Below, piece after piece: positions 25,111 through 39,313 of a stretch of DNA of 64,000 bases. This DNA is from Metaphire vulgaris (lineage: Eukaryota > Annelida > Clitellata > Crassiclitellata > Megascolecidae). The position numbers and the translations under genes were made by a program. The notes beneath the pieces are model-generated. The model saw nothing but the letters and a program-made list of their open reading frames with translations, did no database searches and had not been told where the DNA came from. Position 1 is the first letter of the stretch. The number at the start of each line of letters is the position of its first letter. Location of the stretch: contig CM030859.1 of NCBI GenBank assembly GCA_018105865.1, positions 3,072,050 through 3,136,049 on the forward strand. The letters run 5' to 3'.

Positions 25111-27084
25111 CTACACAGGCTTGCCTCTGGGGGCATAGACACATAGATGTGTCGGCAACTACAGACAGTCTTTCTGTTGTCAGTATTATTATTCATGCTT
25201 CATGGTGACGAGTGTTGTTCTCGACATTTTTATAGCGCTTTTTCGGTTGGAATGTGTCGTCTGCGGATAATTGATTTTCTCGCTGTTCTTCTCTCTTACT
25301 TGTTAGCATATAATGCCATAAGCCGGATTATTTCGGAGCAGATGCTGTAAATCTTGGTCGAGGTGACGTTCTGTTTGGATAAAATTGCTTTAAGAAGAAA
25401 CTATGCAAAAAAAGACAATATTACCAGTGCCTCACCTATGGTATTTGGTACCCGGGGCCAGTGGCGTATCCAAGATTTTCGGAAGGGGGGGTTGGTTTCG
25501 ATCATAACCAACTTCGAAAAATCTTGGCAAGTAAAAAAGGTCGTCACCTTACGTCTTTACTCTTTAGAGCTTACAAATTATTTTGGGTCGGCAGAGGGGG
25601 ATGTGACCCCCAAAACCCTCTTTGGCTACGCCACCGTCCGGGGCGGTGTCATAGGTGCCGTCCCTATTCCAATTGCCCCACACCTATTCCAAACCTAATT
25701 TGATCGCCAGTAAACGTGGTCAAAATTATTAAATAAAATTATTAATTAATAAGGCAAAGGCAATATAGTCACTGGCTTTGGTCTCCGTGTAGTTAATACT
25801 GGTGGCAGTGGCGTGCAGATGGGGGCGTAGGGGCGCGGCGGCCCCGGACATCCACATGATGGGGGCATCCACATTGACTCGGCGACCCTTTTCTTGCTTA
25901 GCAACAGGGACGTAGCGACGGGGGTATATCGGTATGTATACCCCAAAAAATCAGATTACCTTAAAAATTTTAATGTTTTTAAGATTTTCACAGTTTTTTA
26001 AATTATACCCCCAAATCACACTATACAGCCCCAAATCAAATTCCTGGCTACGCCCCTGGCGGAGGGGTAGCACCTAACACCGAGGTGGCGGAGGGGGCAT
26101 CCACATTTTACTTTGGCTGACCGGGCATCAACCAATCTTCCATCGGCTGATGCCCTGGGCATTATGATAGTGGCGCTACAACATTTCAAAGTTGACTGAT
26201 TGATTGATTGAATCCTCGTCCGTCACTGACTGGTTAAAACTAATGTTAATTTGAATAGCAACGTCGGCACGCCCAGCCCTCTGAAAAGCTAAACCGGTTT
26301 AGTATATGCAAATATGCATAGCTGCTAAACGAATTATTGCAAATGACTGTTTTTAAAATATATACATGGCGATTTTTTTTATAGTGCGTACAAATAATTC
26401 TTGTATATTGTCGCCTCCGTTCTTGTGCCGCCTGGGGCTGACCGCCCGCTTCGCCCTCCCCCCCCAGGCACGCCACTGACTAGCATCCCTGTCTACGCTC
26501 AAGAAGAAACCTTTCATCTTCCTTGCTGAGAACCTCCGGAGTGTGTAGCGCTACGATAAAACATGAACAACTAAGCTAATAAGTGTGCGTGTCTGTGTGT
26601 GTGTGTGCGTGTCGGTAGATGTCGGCTTTGTACACAGCGTCTGAAGGGTTAAGCTTACTGTAGTGTGGACTGTCTGGGTAATAAAGATTTTTTGGTCATC
26701 AGAGAAAAACTGTCCGATGATTTAGGCTTTGAGTAGGTGCAATGTACGCGAGCGTTGCACGCGTCGGTAAATAGCGCCTTTGTCTTCGGTGGTCTGGCAT
26801 TTACTACGGTTCTATACATGAGTAAAAATTGAACAGTGGTGCAAGTTGTTAACGCACTATTTCACTTTAAAGATGTTAATACTGGAAAATAACAGATGGA
26901 GCAGACAAACATCCCGCTAAGCCATGCATCTATCATCTATCAGATCTATACAGGACAATTTATAGAGCGCCGTAACATGACGAAGGCCAAAGACAAAAGC
27001 GCTTTACAGTCAAATAGATTATAACCCAGTTATTATTATTATTATTATATTATTTATTATTATTATTATTATTATTATTGGTAT

Positions 27085-27132
<48 letters not shown>

Positions 27133-27196
27133 CAGTGGTGGTACAGTGGTAGTAGTAGTGGTAGTAGTAGCAGTGGTAGTAGTAGTAGTAGTAGTA

Positions 27197-27227
<31 letters not shown>

Positions 27228-27240
27228 CAGTAGCAGTGGC

Positions 27241-27273
<33 letters not shown>

Positions 27274-29687
27274 CAGTAGTAGTAGTAGTAGTGCAGTAGT
27301 AGTAGTAGTAGTAATGGTAGTGGTAGTAGTAATAGTAGTAATAGTAATAGTAGTAGCAGTAGTACTAGTATTTTGTTGTTGGTTTGCTTGTTTGAAATTT
27401 CTCTTACTCTTCTTTGCTGAGCCATTTTACAGCAGTGAAAGGTGCTTTGCCGTCTTGATTTCCTGTGTGTCTTTTGTATCGTGAATAAATTACATGCATG
27501 CAGAAAATTTAGAGAAAGAATAGCATGCAGTGGCGGTTCCAGGATTTCTTGGTGGGGGAAGGTGAGATGAATTCAAAGAAAGTTGGAGGGGGGATGGAAA
27601 GAGAAGGAAAATCGATAAATTTTTCAGAAAAATAAAAAAAGCTGACAAGCAAAAAAAGGCAATTTTCTCCGAATTTTACTAGACTTTTACCAAAAATTAG
27701 TTTGACCAGCAAAAAAAGTCCGGTGGGGGATGTACCCCCACTGAACCCCCACGTGGAACCGCGCCTCTGTAGTATGTGTATTTCCTGTTGATTTCTCTCA
27801 CACTTTCTTAGCCTCCCTGTACCTCTGTCTTTTTCTCTAACTCTGTCTGTCTTTGTATTTCTGTCTGTCTCTGTTTCTGTATCTCCCACTCTTTGTCTCT
27901 CCTGTGTCTCTCTGTCTCTTTCTGTCTGTATGTATGTCTCTCTCTCTATGTCTCTGTTACTGTACCTCTCTCACACCGTTTCTGTCTCTCCTCTGTCTCT
28001 TTGGATATCGGACTTTTGGTCATAGAACTTTTCGTCACAAGTTCTCTATCTATCAATCCATGCATCTATCCATCCATCCATCAGCCATCCATCCATCCAT
28101 TTGTACATACATACATACATACATACATACATACATACATACATCTATGTATCTCTTTCTGTCTCTCTCCCTGTATCTGTCTCCTCTGTATCTGTCTTTC
28201 GATTTCTCTCTGTGTATGACTTTCTCTCTGTCCCTCCTACGTAATTTCACTTTTTGCCGCACACGTCTTCCAATGTCTCTGGATCATTTAGGAGCAACTC
28301 AACTCGACCGTCACTTGCCCTTCCCGGCGGCTAATGGATTGCTCGAAGGAGTGGAATCAATCATTGTTAATTCTGAACGTTTTCTTTCTCCGCAGAGTTT
28401 TGTGTATTAACGCGAATGCCGATAATGAGTGGATTATTCAAGTCATTTCGGCTGGCAATTAATCTTGCTGAAACACTGAATCTACGGTCGCCGACTGTTG
28501 CTTTGCATTAGTGCCATAGAATTAAAGATTTTACCAGATGAATAAAACTTTATAAAAGGTTCAACTAGCTTCTAACGGATCTGATGCTTGGTTCTTTAAG
28601 TCTTTGTTGGTGATGTCTTAATAAAAGAGTTCATGTGCATTTGAACTAATGACAAGGACTTAAAATTTGACATTACAGTGTATTCATAAATTTTTTAATG
28701 GATGTTATGCAACGCCTCGGTGTGCAATTTGCAGGGTTTAGGAGTGGGGTGGGGTTGAACCCACTGGTTGAGGTCGAAGCTTGGCGGGGGTTATAAAACT
28801 TGGCTTTTAGCTATCTGCCCTCTCGTGACGTTGGAGGTGGTAAATACTTTGTGGTTGGAGTAGTCAAACACCCACTGCTTTCAGTGTTTTATTTAGGTCT
28901 TTTAGGGGGATATCGCAAATCATCCCCTCAAAGCCTCAACATCGTAAAAAAAATTACAGCACTTACACAAGTTTTGCATTGAACTGTCTCTTCCCTCCAG
29001 CCAAGTCAATTTTTACCCCAAATGCCTCAATTTCCCCTCCTTCCTTCCAAGGCATGGAGTCTGGATAAAACACCGCACTACTTTGGACTGCATGGAATTC
29101 CTGACGAATCGTCTTCCCGATTGATCCGGCTCATGTAATCTCACGAGTCAATATTTGTGTGTCTGTTTTTTGATGTGGTCACCGACTTGATTCTCTAAAA
29201 GAGTCGAATTCAAGACGGAAGACGCTCTGTTTGCACTCTTGGCCAATATATCCGTGTATCCGTGTAACAATCTGTCTTCAACTTGTCACTTGAAGTTGTC
29301 AATTCGGTCGGTTTCTTTGAATAAATAACACTTGAATGCATGGCTGCCTTCTGCACCAGAAGAAGATCCAATCCAGCATTAAGGATCCAATCTGCTCTAA
29401 TCTAGTCTTGAACTTCTATAGCGCCACTTCATAGTGCATAGATGATAGAAGCGTCTGCCTATGGTAGGCTACGCCAAATCTCAATCACGAAAGATCCAGG
29501 TCAAATCCAGGATATCCGGTCAGACATCCAGCTGAGGGTCTATGGTGGATGAGCCAGGTTAAAAACACGGGCTTACCGGGCTTTTAATCTTGCTCGAAAA
29601 TTTTGCAGTGAATGTGCGAGATCTTGAACGTTCAAAGACTGGGGCAAGATGGCTGATTGCGTGAGCCTACAACATGATCATTATAGA

Positions 29688-29996
29688 CAGTGGCGGTTCC
29701 AGGATTTCTTGGCGGGTGGGGAATGAATGAATTCATAGGAAGTTGGTGGGGGGCATGAAAATAGAAGGAAAAATCAATAAACTTTTCGAAAAAGGCTGAC
29801 AAAAGGAAATCTTATCCCTAATTTAAGTTTACTACAGCTTTTTAACGGAAAAATTAGTTGACAAGCAAGAAAAAGGTCATCCGCAGTTTTTCCCCGTAGT
29901 TTTACTAGACTTCTACCCTAAAAATAGGTTTTGCAAGAAAAAAAAAGCGTCCGGTGAGAATACATCCCCACTCATCCCCGCGTGGAACCGCCACTG
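29688..29996. mobile_element. hAT-like MITE, CAGTGGCGGTTCC family (right-arm copy)
   Basis: Mirror of 418-722, flanked by attataga/attataaa. Termini CAGTGGCGGTTCC and GGAACCGCCACTG. Confidence 0.87.
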
Positions 29997-31458
29997 ATTA
30001 TAAACCGACAGAGCAATATGCTTGGCTAGTCCTCTTCATCATTTGCAAACAGGTCGCGTTCATCGATTGAAAGGACAATTGAGAATACAATGACAGAACC
30101 ATGTTAATCGGCTGGATGATGGATGCCAGTGTTCATTCGAGCCACCTTGACATTGGGGGATTTTGAAATGTTTGGAAGGGACAAGGTCTGAGTCGTCACA
30201 CTTTTGGGGAGAAATTGCCATCCCCCATGCAACATATAAAAATTTTGAGGAATTTTAAAACTTGGGGGGATTCCCCCACCCCCCCAGAGAAGGCCTAGAA
30301 TAAACACGGATGGATACATGGCTGTGACAAAAGCAATGGCCACAAAATGCTCGTGGACAGTGGCGCTTCCAGGAATTCTTGGTGGGAGGAGATGAAAACA
30401 TTTTTAGGGAGTTAGTGGGAAGTGCAAAGTTAAAAAACTAAATGATAGAACAACGATAATTATTTTCTTAGTATTTTGCCCACTGTAATGTTAATTTAAC
30501 CTGGGCGTCACCGATATATCCGTCCATTTTACATTGAGTTACAGTTAAATACACGGTTAAGGGGTTAATAAACCTTGCCGGAAAAGGCCGACAAGCAAAA
30601 AACGTCATCCGCAGTATTTTAAAGTGGACGTTTCCTAAATTTACCGCAAAGATGGGTTGACAAGCAAAAAAAGCTAAAAAGGTCATCCGCTGTATTAATT
30701 AACCCCTTAACTGTGTATTTAACTGTAACTCAGTGTAAAATGGACGGATATATCCGGGATCCCCAGTTAAGTGGTTAAGTTCACCGAATGTAAATTTTAA
30801 AAAAAGCTTACGGAAAATATGTTTACAAGCAAAAAAACTCCGGTGGGGGATGCATCCCCAGTCATCGACATGGCAGAACCGCCACTGATCGTGGAAAAAC
30901 ACAGAATAAGAGTAACTTTTGAATGGTGAGGTTACCAAAGGACCTAAACCTAGAAAGATAATCAGTAAGAACAACGGTGTGCAAATTTATGAATGGAATA
31001 CGCTCTCGAAATTCTGTGACATCCAAAGCAATGGATTCATGTAATGTAATGTAATAAAGCATTTATATAGCGCCTCTTATATTTCTACTCAAAGGCGCGC
31101 CTGTCATCGGAGTTAGGCCCTAATTCATGTTTTAGAAGGTAATATAAATTAGTTGCAATAATAGATAAGTCCTGTCTATTTGGCACTTTTTCTAGACGTC
31201 TATTCTGAGGAACATATTGCGCCCAGGGGATATGATATGAAATTAGCAGTCAATCAGATATTGGATGCATCGGTGTTTTTAGTGCGGACCGCGGGGTGCC
31301 TTAAGGCAGAGTGCGACGGAATATTTCAAAATGTCAGAGCAATCTTTAGACTTCCTATATCTCGTAGTTTTCATTTTGTTAGGCTGGAGATTAATTGAAA
31401 AATCAGGAAAAATCTTTTAAAGGAAACTCATTCGATGAATAACTGACTCAATAAAATT

Positions 31459-31761
31459 CAGTGGCGAGGTTCCACGTGGGGGATGACTGGGGATGCATCC
31501 CCCACCGGACTTCCGGACTTTTTTTCGCTTGTGAAACCTATTTTTTGTAAAAATCTAGTAAAACTACGGGGAAAACGTGCGGATGACCTTTTTTGCTTGT
31601 CAACCCATTTTTTCGGTTAAAAGTGTAATAAAATTAGGGAGAAATTTTTCTTTTGTCAACCTTTTCCGACAAAGTTTATTGATTTTCCCTTCTCTTTTCA
31701 ACCCCACCAACTTCTTATGAATTCATTTCATCCCCACCAAGAACTCCTGGAACCGGCACTG
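31459..31761. mobile_element. hAT-like MITE, CAGTGGCGGTTCC family
   Basis: Perfect 8-bp duplications ataaaatt at 31451-31458 and 31762-31769 flank CAGTGGCGAGGTTCC and GGAACCGGCACTG. The stretch 30411-31458 before it holds another diverged relative (about 30357-30886) and a TATATAGCGCCTC repeat near 31065, but no exon. Confidence 0.9.
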
Positions 31762-31884
31762 ATAAAATTATATCCAATCACGTATTTTCCTATCATGTCT
31801 TATCTTGCAAATCCTCTCGGGATTGGAGTGAGACAGACGTCAGAACGAACAATAACAAAGGCTCGGAAGCGAAGAGATATGCAA

Positions 31885-32306
31885 CAGTAGTAGTGGTAGT
31901 AAGATTACTTGTAATAGTAGCAGTAATAGCATAAGTAGTAGTAGTGGTGGTAATAGTAGTGGTAATAGCAGTGGTAGTAGTAGTGGAAATAATAATAGTA
32001 GTAGTACTGGTAGTGGTGGTAGTAGTAGTGGTAATAGTAGTGGTAATAGTAGTGAAAATAATAATAGTAGTAGTAGTGGTAGTGGTGGTCAGTGGCGGCT
32101 CTAGGATTTGGCAAGTGGGGGCCGTTGGGGGCAACTTCTAATCATGAGGGCCAACCATTTGTTGTTTAATGTATGTAGCATTAAGTATAGGGTCCCAACT
32201 GGGGGCCACTGGGGGCCAGGATCTCAATAGGGGAGGCACGGGCCCCTGGCCCCAGTGGAGCCGCCAGTGGTAATAGTAAAAGTAGTAGTAGTAATAGTAG
32301 TAGTAA

Positions 32307-32356
<50 letters not shown>

Positions 32357-32402
32357 ATAGTAATAGTAGTAATAGTAGTAGTAATTGTTGTTGTAGTTGT
32401 AG
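31885..32402. repeat. (GTA)n/(AAT)-type microsatellite interrupted by a MITE
   Basis: Trinucleotide repeats at 31885-32089 and 32270-32402. A CAGTGGCGGCTCTAGG...GGAGCCGCC element (32090-32269) has inserted between them. The repeat resumes directly after the element. Confidence 0.9.
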
Positions 32403-32759
32403 TATCAGTAGTGCATTTCTTTCATAGAACCAGTTCTAATATTCAAAGGCTATCAATGGATGGCACTTCGAACCCATCCACAAGGAACAGGCCATTCCAG
32501 AAATCAGTCAGAGTGGGAAACAGAAAGACAGACCGTGGAAGAAAAAAACCAACTGGAAAGCACGCATCCTATGTGTAGACTCGTTATAGCACTCAGTTTG
32601 TACCGTCAGATATCTAACTGAGACAGACAAATTCTGATCGTGAAAGATTTTTCTGATCTTGTTGACTATAGTCGATTAGGACTTTTGTTTGTTATTTTCT
32701 AAAGGAAAATTGTGGTTTAAAATATTAGTTATTTTTTGTTTTGATGAATTCGCTCAGAG

Positions 32760-32873
32760 TCGAAAGAGTTGAAATGCCGCCTTGTTCGGATGAAACAATT
32801 TGCCGCCACAGTTTTCACTCGTACAGTTGCAACTGTAACGTCACTCCGTTTCCTGGAAGACGTCTTTATGAAG
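32760..32873 (+). CDS. NRXN: Neurexin exon: EGF-like domain between LNS5 and LNS6
   Basis: Acceptor gctcagag before 32760 and donor AAG|GTATGG at 32874. The exon begins with two bases and ends with one, fitting the exons on both sides (14349 phase 1, 35102). From P-C-S-D-E-T-I-C to R-R-L-Y-E it aligns without gaps over about 31 residues with the third EGF repeat of vertebrate neurexin (…C-x5-C-x8-C-x-C…). Only four of six cysteines are present: the first aligns with V and the last with Y, so the C1-C3 and C5-C6 bridges cannot form as usual. The Asn/Gly turn after C2 is also missing. This is either a degenerate domain or a partly different exon boundary. Placement in neurexin rests on position, phase and alignment together. 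Confidence 0.78.
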
Positions 32874-34418
32874 GTATGGGCTCTGTTGTCTCACTGCTAC
32901 AGTAAATTGGCATAAAGTTATTCCTAGAGAACATACATCACGTTAATTTCACAAGCGAAGAGAGTTTGCATGTTTTCCGCTATTTAGCACCGCGTTTCAT
33001 GCGCTGATTCGCATTATATGCGCAATTTTAAGGCGTTCATTCGAATGCGAATATAAGTGCGTCCATTTCATTAAGATGAATAGGAAATACAAGCAAAGTA
33101 TATAGGCCTATAATATAGGCAGTATATATATATACTGTATATAGGTGCCTATATAACTTTATTACATACAGGGGCGTCTATCCCCCCTTTTTTCATTGGA
33201 GCAAGTTCCCCCCCAAACCTGACATAGGCGTTCTGGGACCGCGGAGGCGGGGGCGCGAAGCGCCCCGCAGGCGCCGAAGGCGCTCGGGGTGAAAGGGAGG
33301 GGCGGAAAGGCCCTCCCGCCACGGGGGTCCGATGGTATAACCCCGGAAAAATTTTGAAGTTGCAGATGCTCGTAGGTGAGTTTTAGTGGAGTTTTGGCAC
33401 ACGATTCACAATTGAGCACCTGATACATCATGATTTTTATCTTAGACCATGTAATTTTTTTGCTTATTTTCTTAATATCAGTCCATGATGATGGGATGAT
33501 GGGATGATGGTGAAAAAAGTGTTGACGAAACATATTACAACTTGCAATTATGTGAGATTTTCGCCAACAAACAGAGAAAAAGTACAATACATGCTAATGG
33601 CCTAATGCTATTTAGGCTACTTCTGTCTGAGCTGTTCTGTCCACTACGCACCACAAGTAGGCTATTTGGAGTCACTGCAATGTTCAACGTATGATGACTA
33701 TGAGTCTATGACGACGTCATATCTTATCATACATTTCAACGTCATAGAGATGATAATTTGTAATCGGCAGATTATGAACCATAACGGCGTAATTTTCCCT
33801 CGAAAGTTCTTTCAAAAAATTTCCCTTTCCCCCATAAATCAAAAATTCCTTCCCCCTCTTTTTCGTTGGAGCATTTGCTCCAAGGCTTATATATGGTGTA
33901 GACGCCCCTGATTACATATATATAACTTAATTATATACATTTTACGGACTTGCATCTGAATGAGCGCCTTAAAATCGTGCATAATACGTGAATATATACA
34001 CTTATACAGTATATATAGTCAGAGGCGTCATTTGGGAGCTGGGGGGGCTGTATTCCCAAGGAAATGAAAATATTGATTTATAATGTATTAATGTGCAACA
34101 AAAACAAAAAACAGGCCGTGGCCCCAAGGAAATGAAAATATTAATTTATAATGCATTAATGTGCAACAAAAACAAAAACAGGGACGTCACTAAAAAAGGT
34201 CGTCAACTATTTTTTGGTAAGCGTAAACGTAAAAGAACTGACGAGCAAAAAAAGGTCGTCAACTTTTTCGAAACTCAAACTTAGTCGAAAAAATTTCAAA
34301 AATTAAAAAATTTTAAAAGAAAATTTTACAAAATTTCTCGCCCCCTCCCAAGAAAAAGTGTGAAATGACATACTGTATATAGTCTATATATATACATTGC
34401 ATATATACACTGAATATA

Positions 34419-34457
<39 letters not shown>

Positions 34458-34845
34458 ATTGCTGCAATAAAGCCTGTAGACCCTACTGCTTGGCTTCATT
34501 GTAAAAAAATGTCAACCCCTGGATTAATTAAAATAGATGAAGTTTGGTATACCATGTAGCAGGGTCTACTACTCTACTACGTACTGAAGCAACCATTTAA
34601 GTTTTTCCATCAAATTCCAAAGAGTGCGGCGACGCCATCTTGGGAAAAACCAGACCAGGAATAAGTATATAAATCATAATTCTAAAAATATTAGTTACTA
34701 AATTTACGATTTTTAAGAACATGTTGCCGGATATTGGTATATTAAATAATTAATTAGAATATATATAATTAATATTTTAGACGCATGTTAACATCATGGT
34801 CATGGCAAACAAATATATTTCGGCAGTATATCCCTGCATCTCAAC
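32874..34845. other. Neurexin intron, mostly dispersed repeats
   Basis: Contains a TIR-like element near 33172-33910 (GGGGCGTCTATCCCCCC and TATGGTGTAGACGCCCCTG). A diverged copy of the CAGAGGCGTCATTTGG family is at about 34021-34373, and short TA repeats are at about 34380-34450. No exon recognised, including no obvious beta-neurexin first exon with signal peptide. Confidence 0.6.
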
Positions 34846-35035
34846 CAGTAGCGGCTCCCCATGGTGGCATGAGGGGCCATGCCCCCATTGAATGCCCCCC
34901 TCCCCAATAGCCCCGTACCTTACTGCATTCTTTTCTAAGCAACTATAGACAAGTCCAGGTTTATGAAAAATAGTTGACTTCCATGCTTAGAAGTTGCGAC
35001 CCCCTCCCACTTGTCAAATCCTGGAGCCGCCACTG
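34846..35035. mobile_element. Diverged hAT-like MITE just upstream of the first LNS6 exon
   Basis: CAGTAGCGGCTCCCC to GGAGCCGCCACTG, a diverged member of the CAGTGGCGGCTCC family. It ends 66 bp before the exon at 35102. Confidence 0.8.
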
Positions 35036-35101
35036 TTCTGGACGCTGCCCTGTCGGAGAGACGGAGGTCTTATAGAATCTGCTTGACAATGTCTTTTCTA
35101 G

Positions 35102-35280
35102 ACGCCAGTTCTTACCAATTTGGGTTCTCCGGCGGTCTGATCGTCTTCACATTCGGCGATTACGAGAAGATGAACACGCGCCAAGATCTGATCGCCTTTG
35201 GATTCGTCACGAGTCAATCGGACGCCGTACTTCTGCGCATCGCCAGCGACACCTCGACTGACTACATCGAAGTGGAACTG
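35102..35280 (+). CDS. NRXN: Neurexin exon: start of LNS6 domain
   Basis: Acceptor gtcttttctag before 35102. 179 nt, beginning with two bases that complete GAC and ending in phase 0. It encodes A-S-S-Y-Q-F-G-F-S-G-G-L-I-V-F-T-F... through D-A-V-L-L-R-I to D-Y-I-E-V-E-L. This matches the first strands of neurexin LNS6 (T-Y-I-F-...-A-V-L-V-R-V-...-D-Y-L-E-L). LNS6, a laminin-G-like beta sandwich, is the ligand-binding domain of both alpha and beta neurexins. The donor CTG|GTCATT is weak but gives an exact-length join to the next exon; a second GT four codons earlier (GAA|GTGGAA) would delete two residues. A long (AAT)n array starts 27 bp after the donor. Confidence 0.92.
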
Positions 35281-35306
35281 GTCATTAATAGCATCGAACC
35301 CATTAC

Positions 35307-35364
<58 letters not shown>

Positions 35365-35403
35365 TAACAACAACAACACAGTCGCCTTCCGCGGAACTTT
35401 CAC

Positions 35404-35471
<68 letters not shown>

Positions 35472-35497
35472 GCAGTCGCCTTCCGCGGAACTTTCAC

Positions 35498-35537
<40 letters not shown>

Positions 35538-35613
35538 CAACAATAATAACACAGTCACCTTCCACGGAACTTTCATTATTATAATAATAATGATGATGAT
35601 GATGATGATGATG

Positions 35614-35667
<54 letters not shown>

Positions 35668-35790
35668 TTAATAATAATAATAACAACGCAGTCGCCTTCC
35701 ACTGAACTTTCACATAATAATAATAATAATAATAATTATTATTATTATTATTATTATTATTAACACAGTCACCTTCCACGGAACTTTCAC

Positions 35791-35828
<38 letters not shown>

Positions 35829-36058
35829 CACAGTAAAAATAATAACCATGGTTATTTCTAGGATTACCAATTTTTGGGGTGTTGGTATATTTTTGGGGTG
35901 CCCTGCCAAAAAGTCTAACAAGCAAAAAGAGGGTGTCCGGCTCTTAGATTGGGGAGGTCTTGGGGGTGTCTGTTTCAGATTGGGGCGGAGGGTGTTGAGG
36001 GTGTTAGGGGTGTAAAATATCCTGATAATAACGCTGTCGCCTTCTACTGAACTTTCAC

Positions 36059-36126
<68 letters not shown>
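35307..36126. repeat. Compound satellite: (AAT)n tracts alternating with a ~29-bp GC-richer unit
   Basis: Six copies of a unit like CAGTCGCCTTCCGCGGAACT+TTCACAT occur near 35377, 35471, 35551, 35688, 35766 and 36032. They are separated by AAT, ATT or GAT tracts of varying length. Between the last two, 35850-36028 is a G-rich MITE-like insert (GGTTATTTCTAGGATTACC to GGTGTAAAATATCCTG). Confidence 0.9.
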
Positions 36127-38464
<2,338 letters not shown>

Positions 38465-38636
38465 ATTGATGGTAACGTCTTCATAGTGTACAATGTCGGT
38501 ACAGCGGCTCACCCCATCGGCGAACCTTTCAACAAAGTCAACGACAATGGACATCACTTCTTAAGGTTTTGCCGATCGGGAGCAAATTCCACGCTTCAGG
38601 TCGACAATTTCCCGGTACAGACGAAATTTCCGTCAG
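38465..38636 (+). CDS. NRXN: Neurexin exon: middle of LNS6 domain
   Basis: Acceptor cactttttcag before 38465 and donor CAG|GTGAGA at 38637. 172 nt, phase 0 to phase 1. It encodes I-D-G-N-V-F-I-V-Y-N-V-G..., then H-F-L-R-F-C-R-S-G-A-N-S-T-L-Q-V-D-N-F-P-V. This matches the neurexin LNS6 core (K-F-N-V-G ... [20 protein letters not shown]). The exon ends F-P-S-G, the exact position of alternative splice site 4 (SS4) in vertebrate neurexins (Y-P-A-G | R-Q-L). Confidence 0.95.
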
Positions 38637-39313
38637 GTGAGAAAATCTTAAGGGATTTATAAGATCCAGAATTTGTTTTGGTGTCTTCGAAAAAGACAGT
38701 AATAATAGCCATAATCGTAATCGTTGGTGTAATCACGGGGCCGAGCCCCCGAGCTCCCCCCCGCTATTTTCATTGGGACCGGTAGTGAGATGTTAGCAAA
38801 ATCGTTGAGAATTTTGTGAGCATATACAGTGCTTTTTTCAATGGGAACGCACGGGAACTGCGTAAATTGCAGTTCCAAAACAACGAGCAATATTGTTTAT
38901 GAATTTTTATACCAAGCATTGATAATATTCTGCTTATATCTATGGTATGCTTCTTATGAATTTGAAATGTGTTCTCTAACCTTTTTCCTAGGAAAAAAGC
39001 ACCCGGCATAGGTAGCAGGGGCGTAGCGACGGGGGGTATATCGGTATATATACCCCCCAAAATCAGTCTACCTTAAAGTTTTTTATGTGATTTACATGTG
39101 GTTATATGTGGTTTATATGGTTTATGTAGTTTATAGTTACGATTTATACCCACCCAAAATATTTATACCCTCCCAAATTAAATTCCTGGCTACGCCCCTG
39201 ATAGGTAGCATTAGCGACTTATACCTCGTTGATGAGACTTTTTTGCCCACGGAGACTTTTTCGCCAGAAAATTTCGATTACAATCCCTGCAGCGATCTTT
39301 CTTCTTTGTCTAG
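38637..39313. other. Intron at the neurexin SS4 position
   Basis: 677 bp between two exons that flank SS4. In vertebrates a 90-nt cassette here switches ligand preference. I find no phase-1 cassette-like open stretch with splice sites. A MITE occupies 39016-39200. Confidence 0.6.
39016..39200. mobile_element. hAT-like MITE, CAGGGGCGTAGC family, inside the SS4 intron
   Basis: Termini CAGGGGCGTAGC and GGCTACGCCCCTG, with perfect 8-bp duplications ataggtag at 39008-39015 and 39201-39208. Confidence 0.93.

Larger units (their letters stand above)
17396..30410. repeat. Right arm of the ~13-kb inverted repeat
   Basis: Reverse-complement partner of the left arm, lying wholly inside the neurexin intron between the LNS5-end exon (14163-14349) and the EGF-like exon (32760-32873). 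It contains the mirrored copies of the elements described in the left arm, each with matching flanking target duplications. Both arms therefore descend from one locus after those insertions. No coding exon was found in it. The outer limit is set by the window edge of the left arm, not by an observed loss of similarity. Confidence 0.95.

Noticed and set aside
31180..31398. 72-codon + strand frame with several cysteines as the neurexin EGF exon
   Set aside because: Cysteine spacing does not fit EGF, and the exon phases fail; 32760-32873 fits both.
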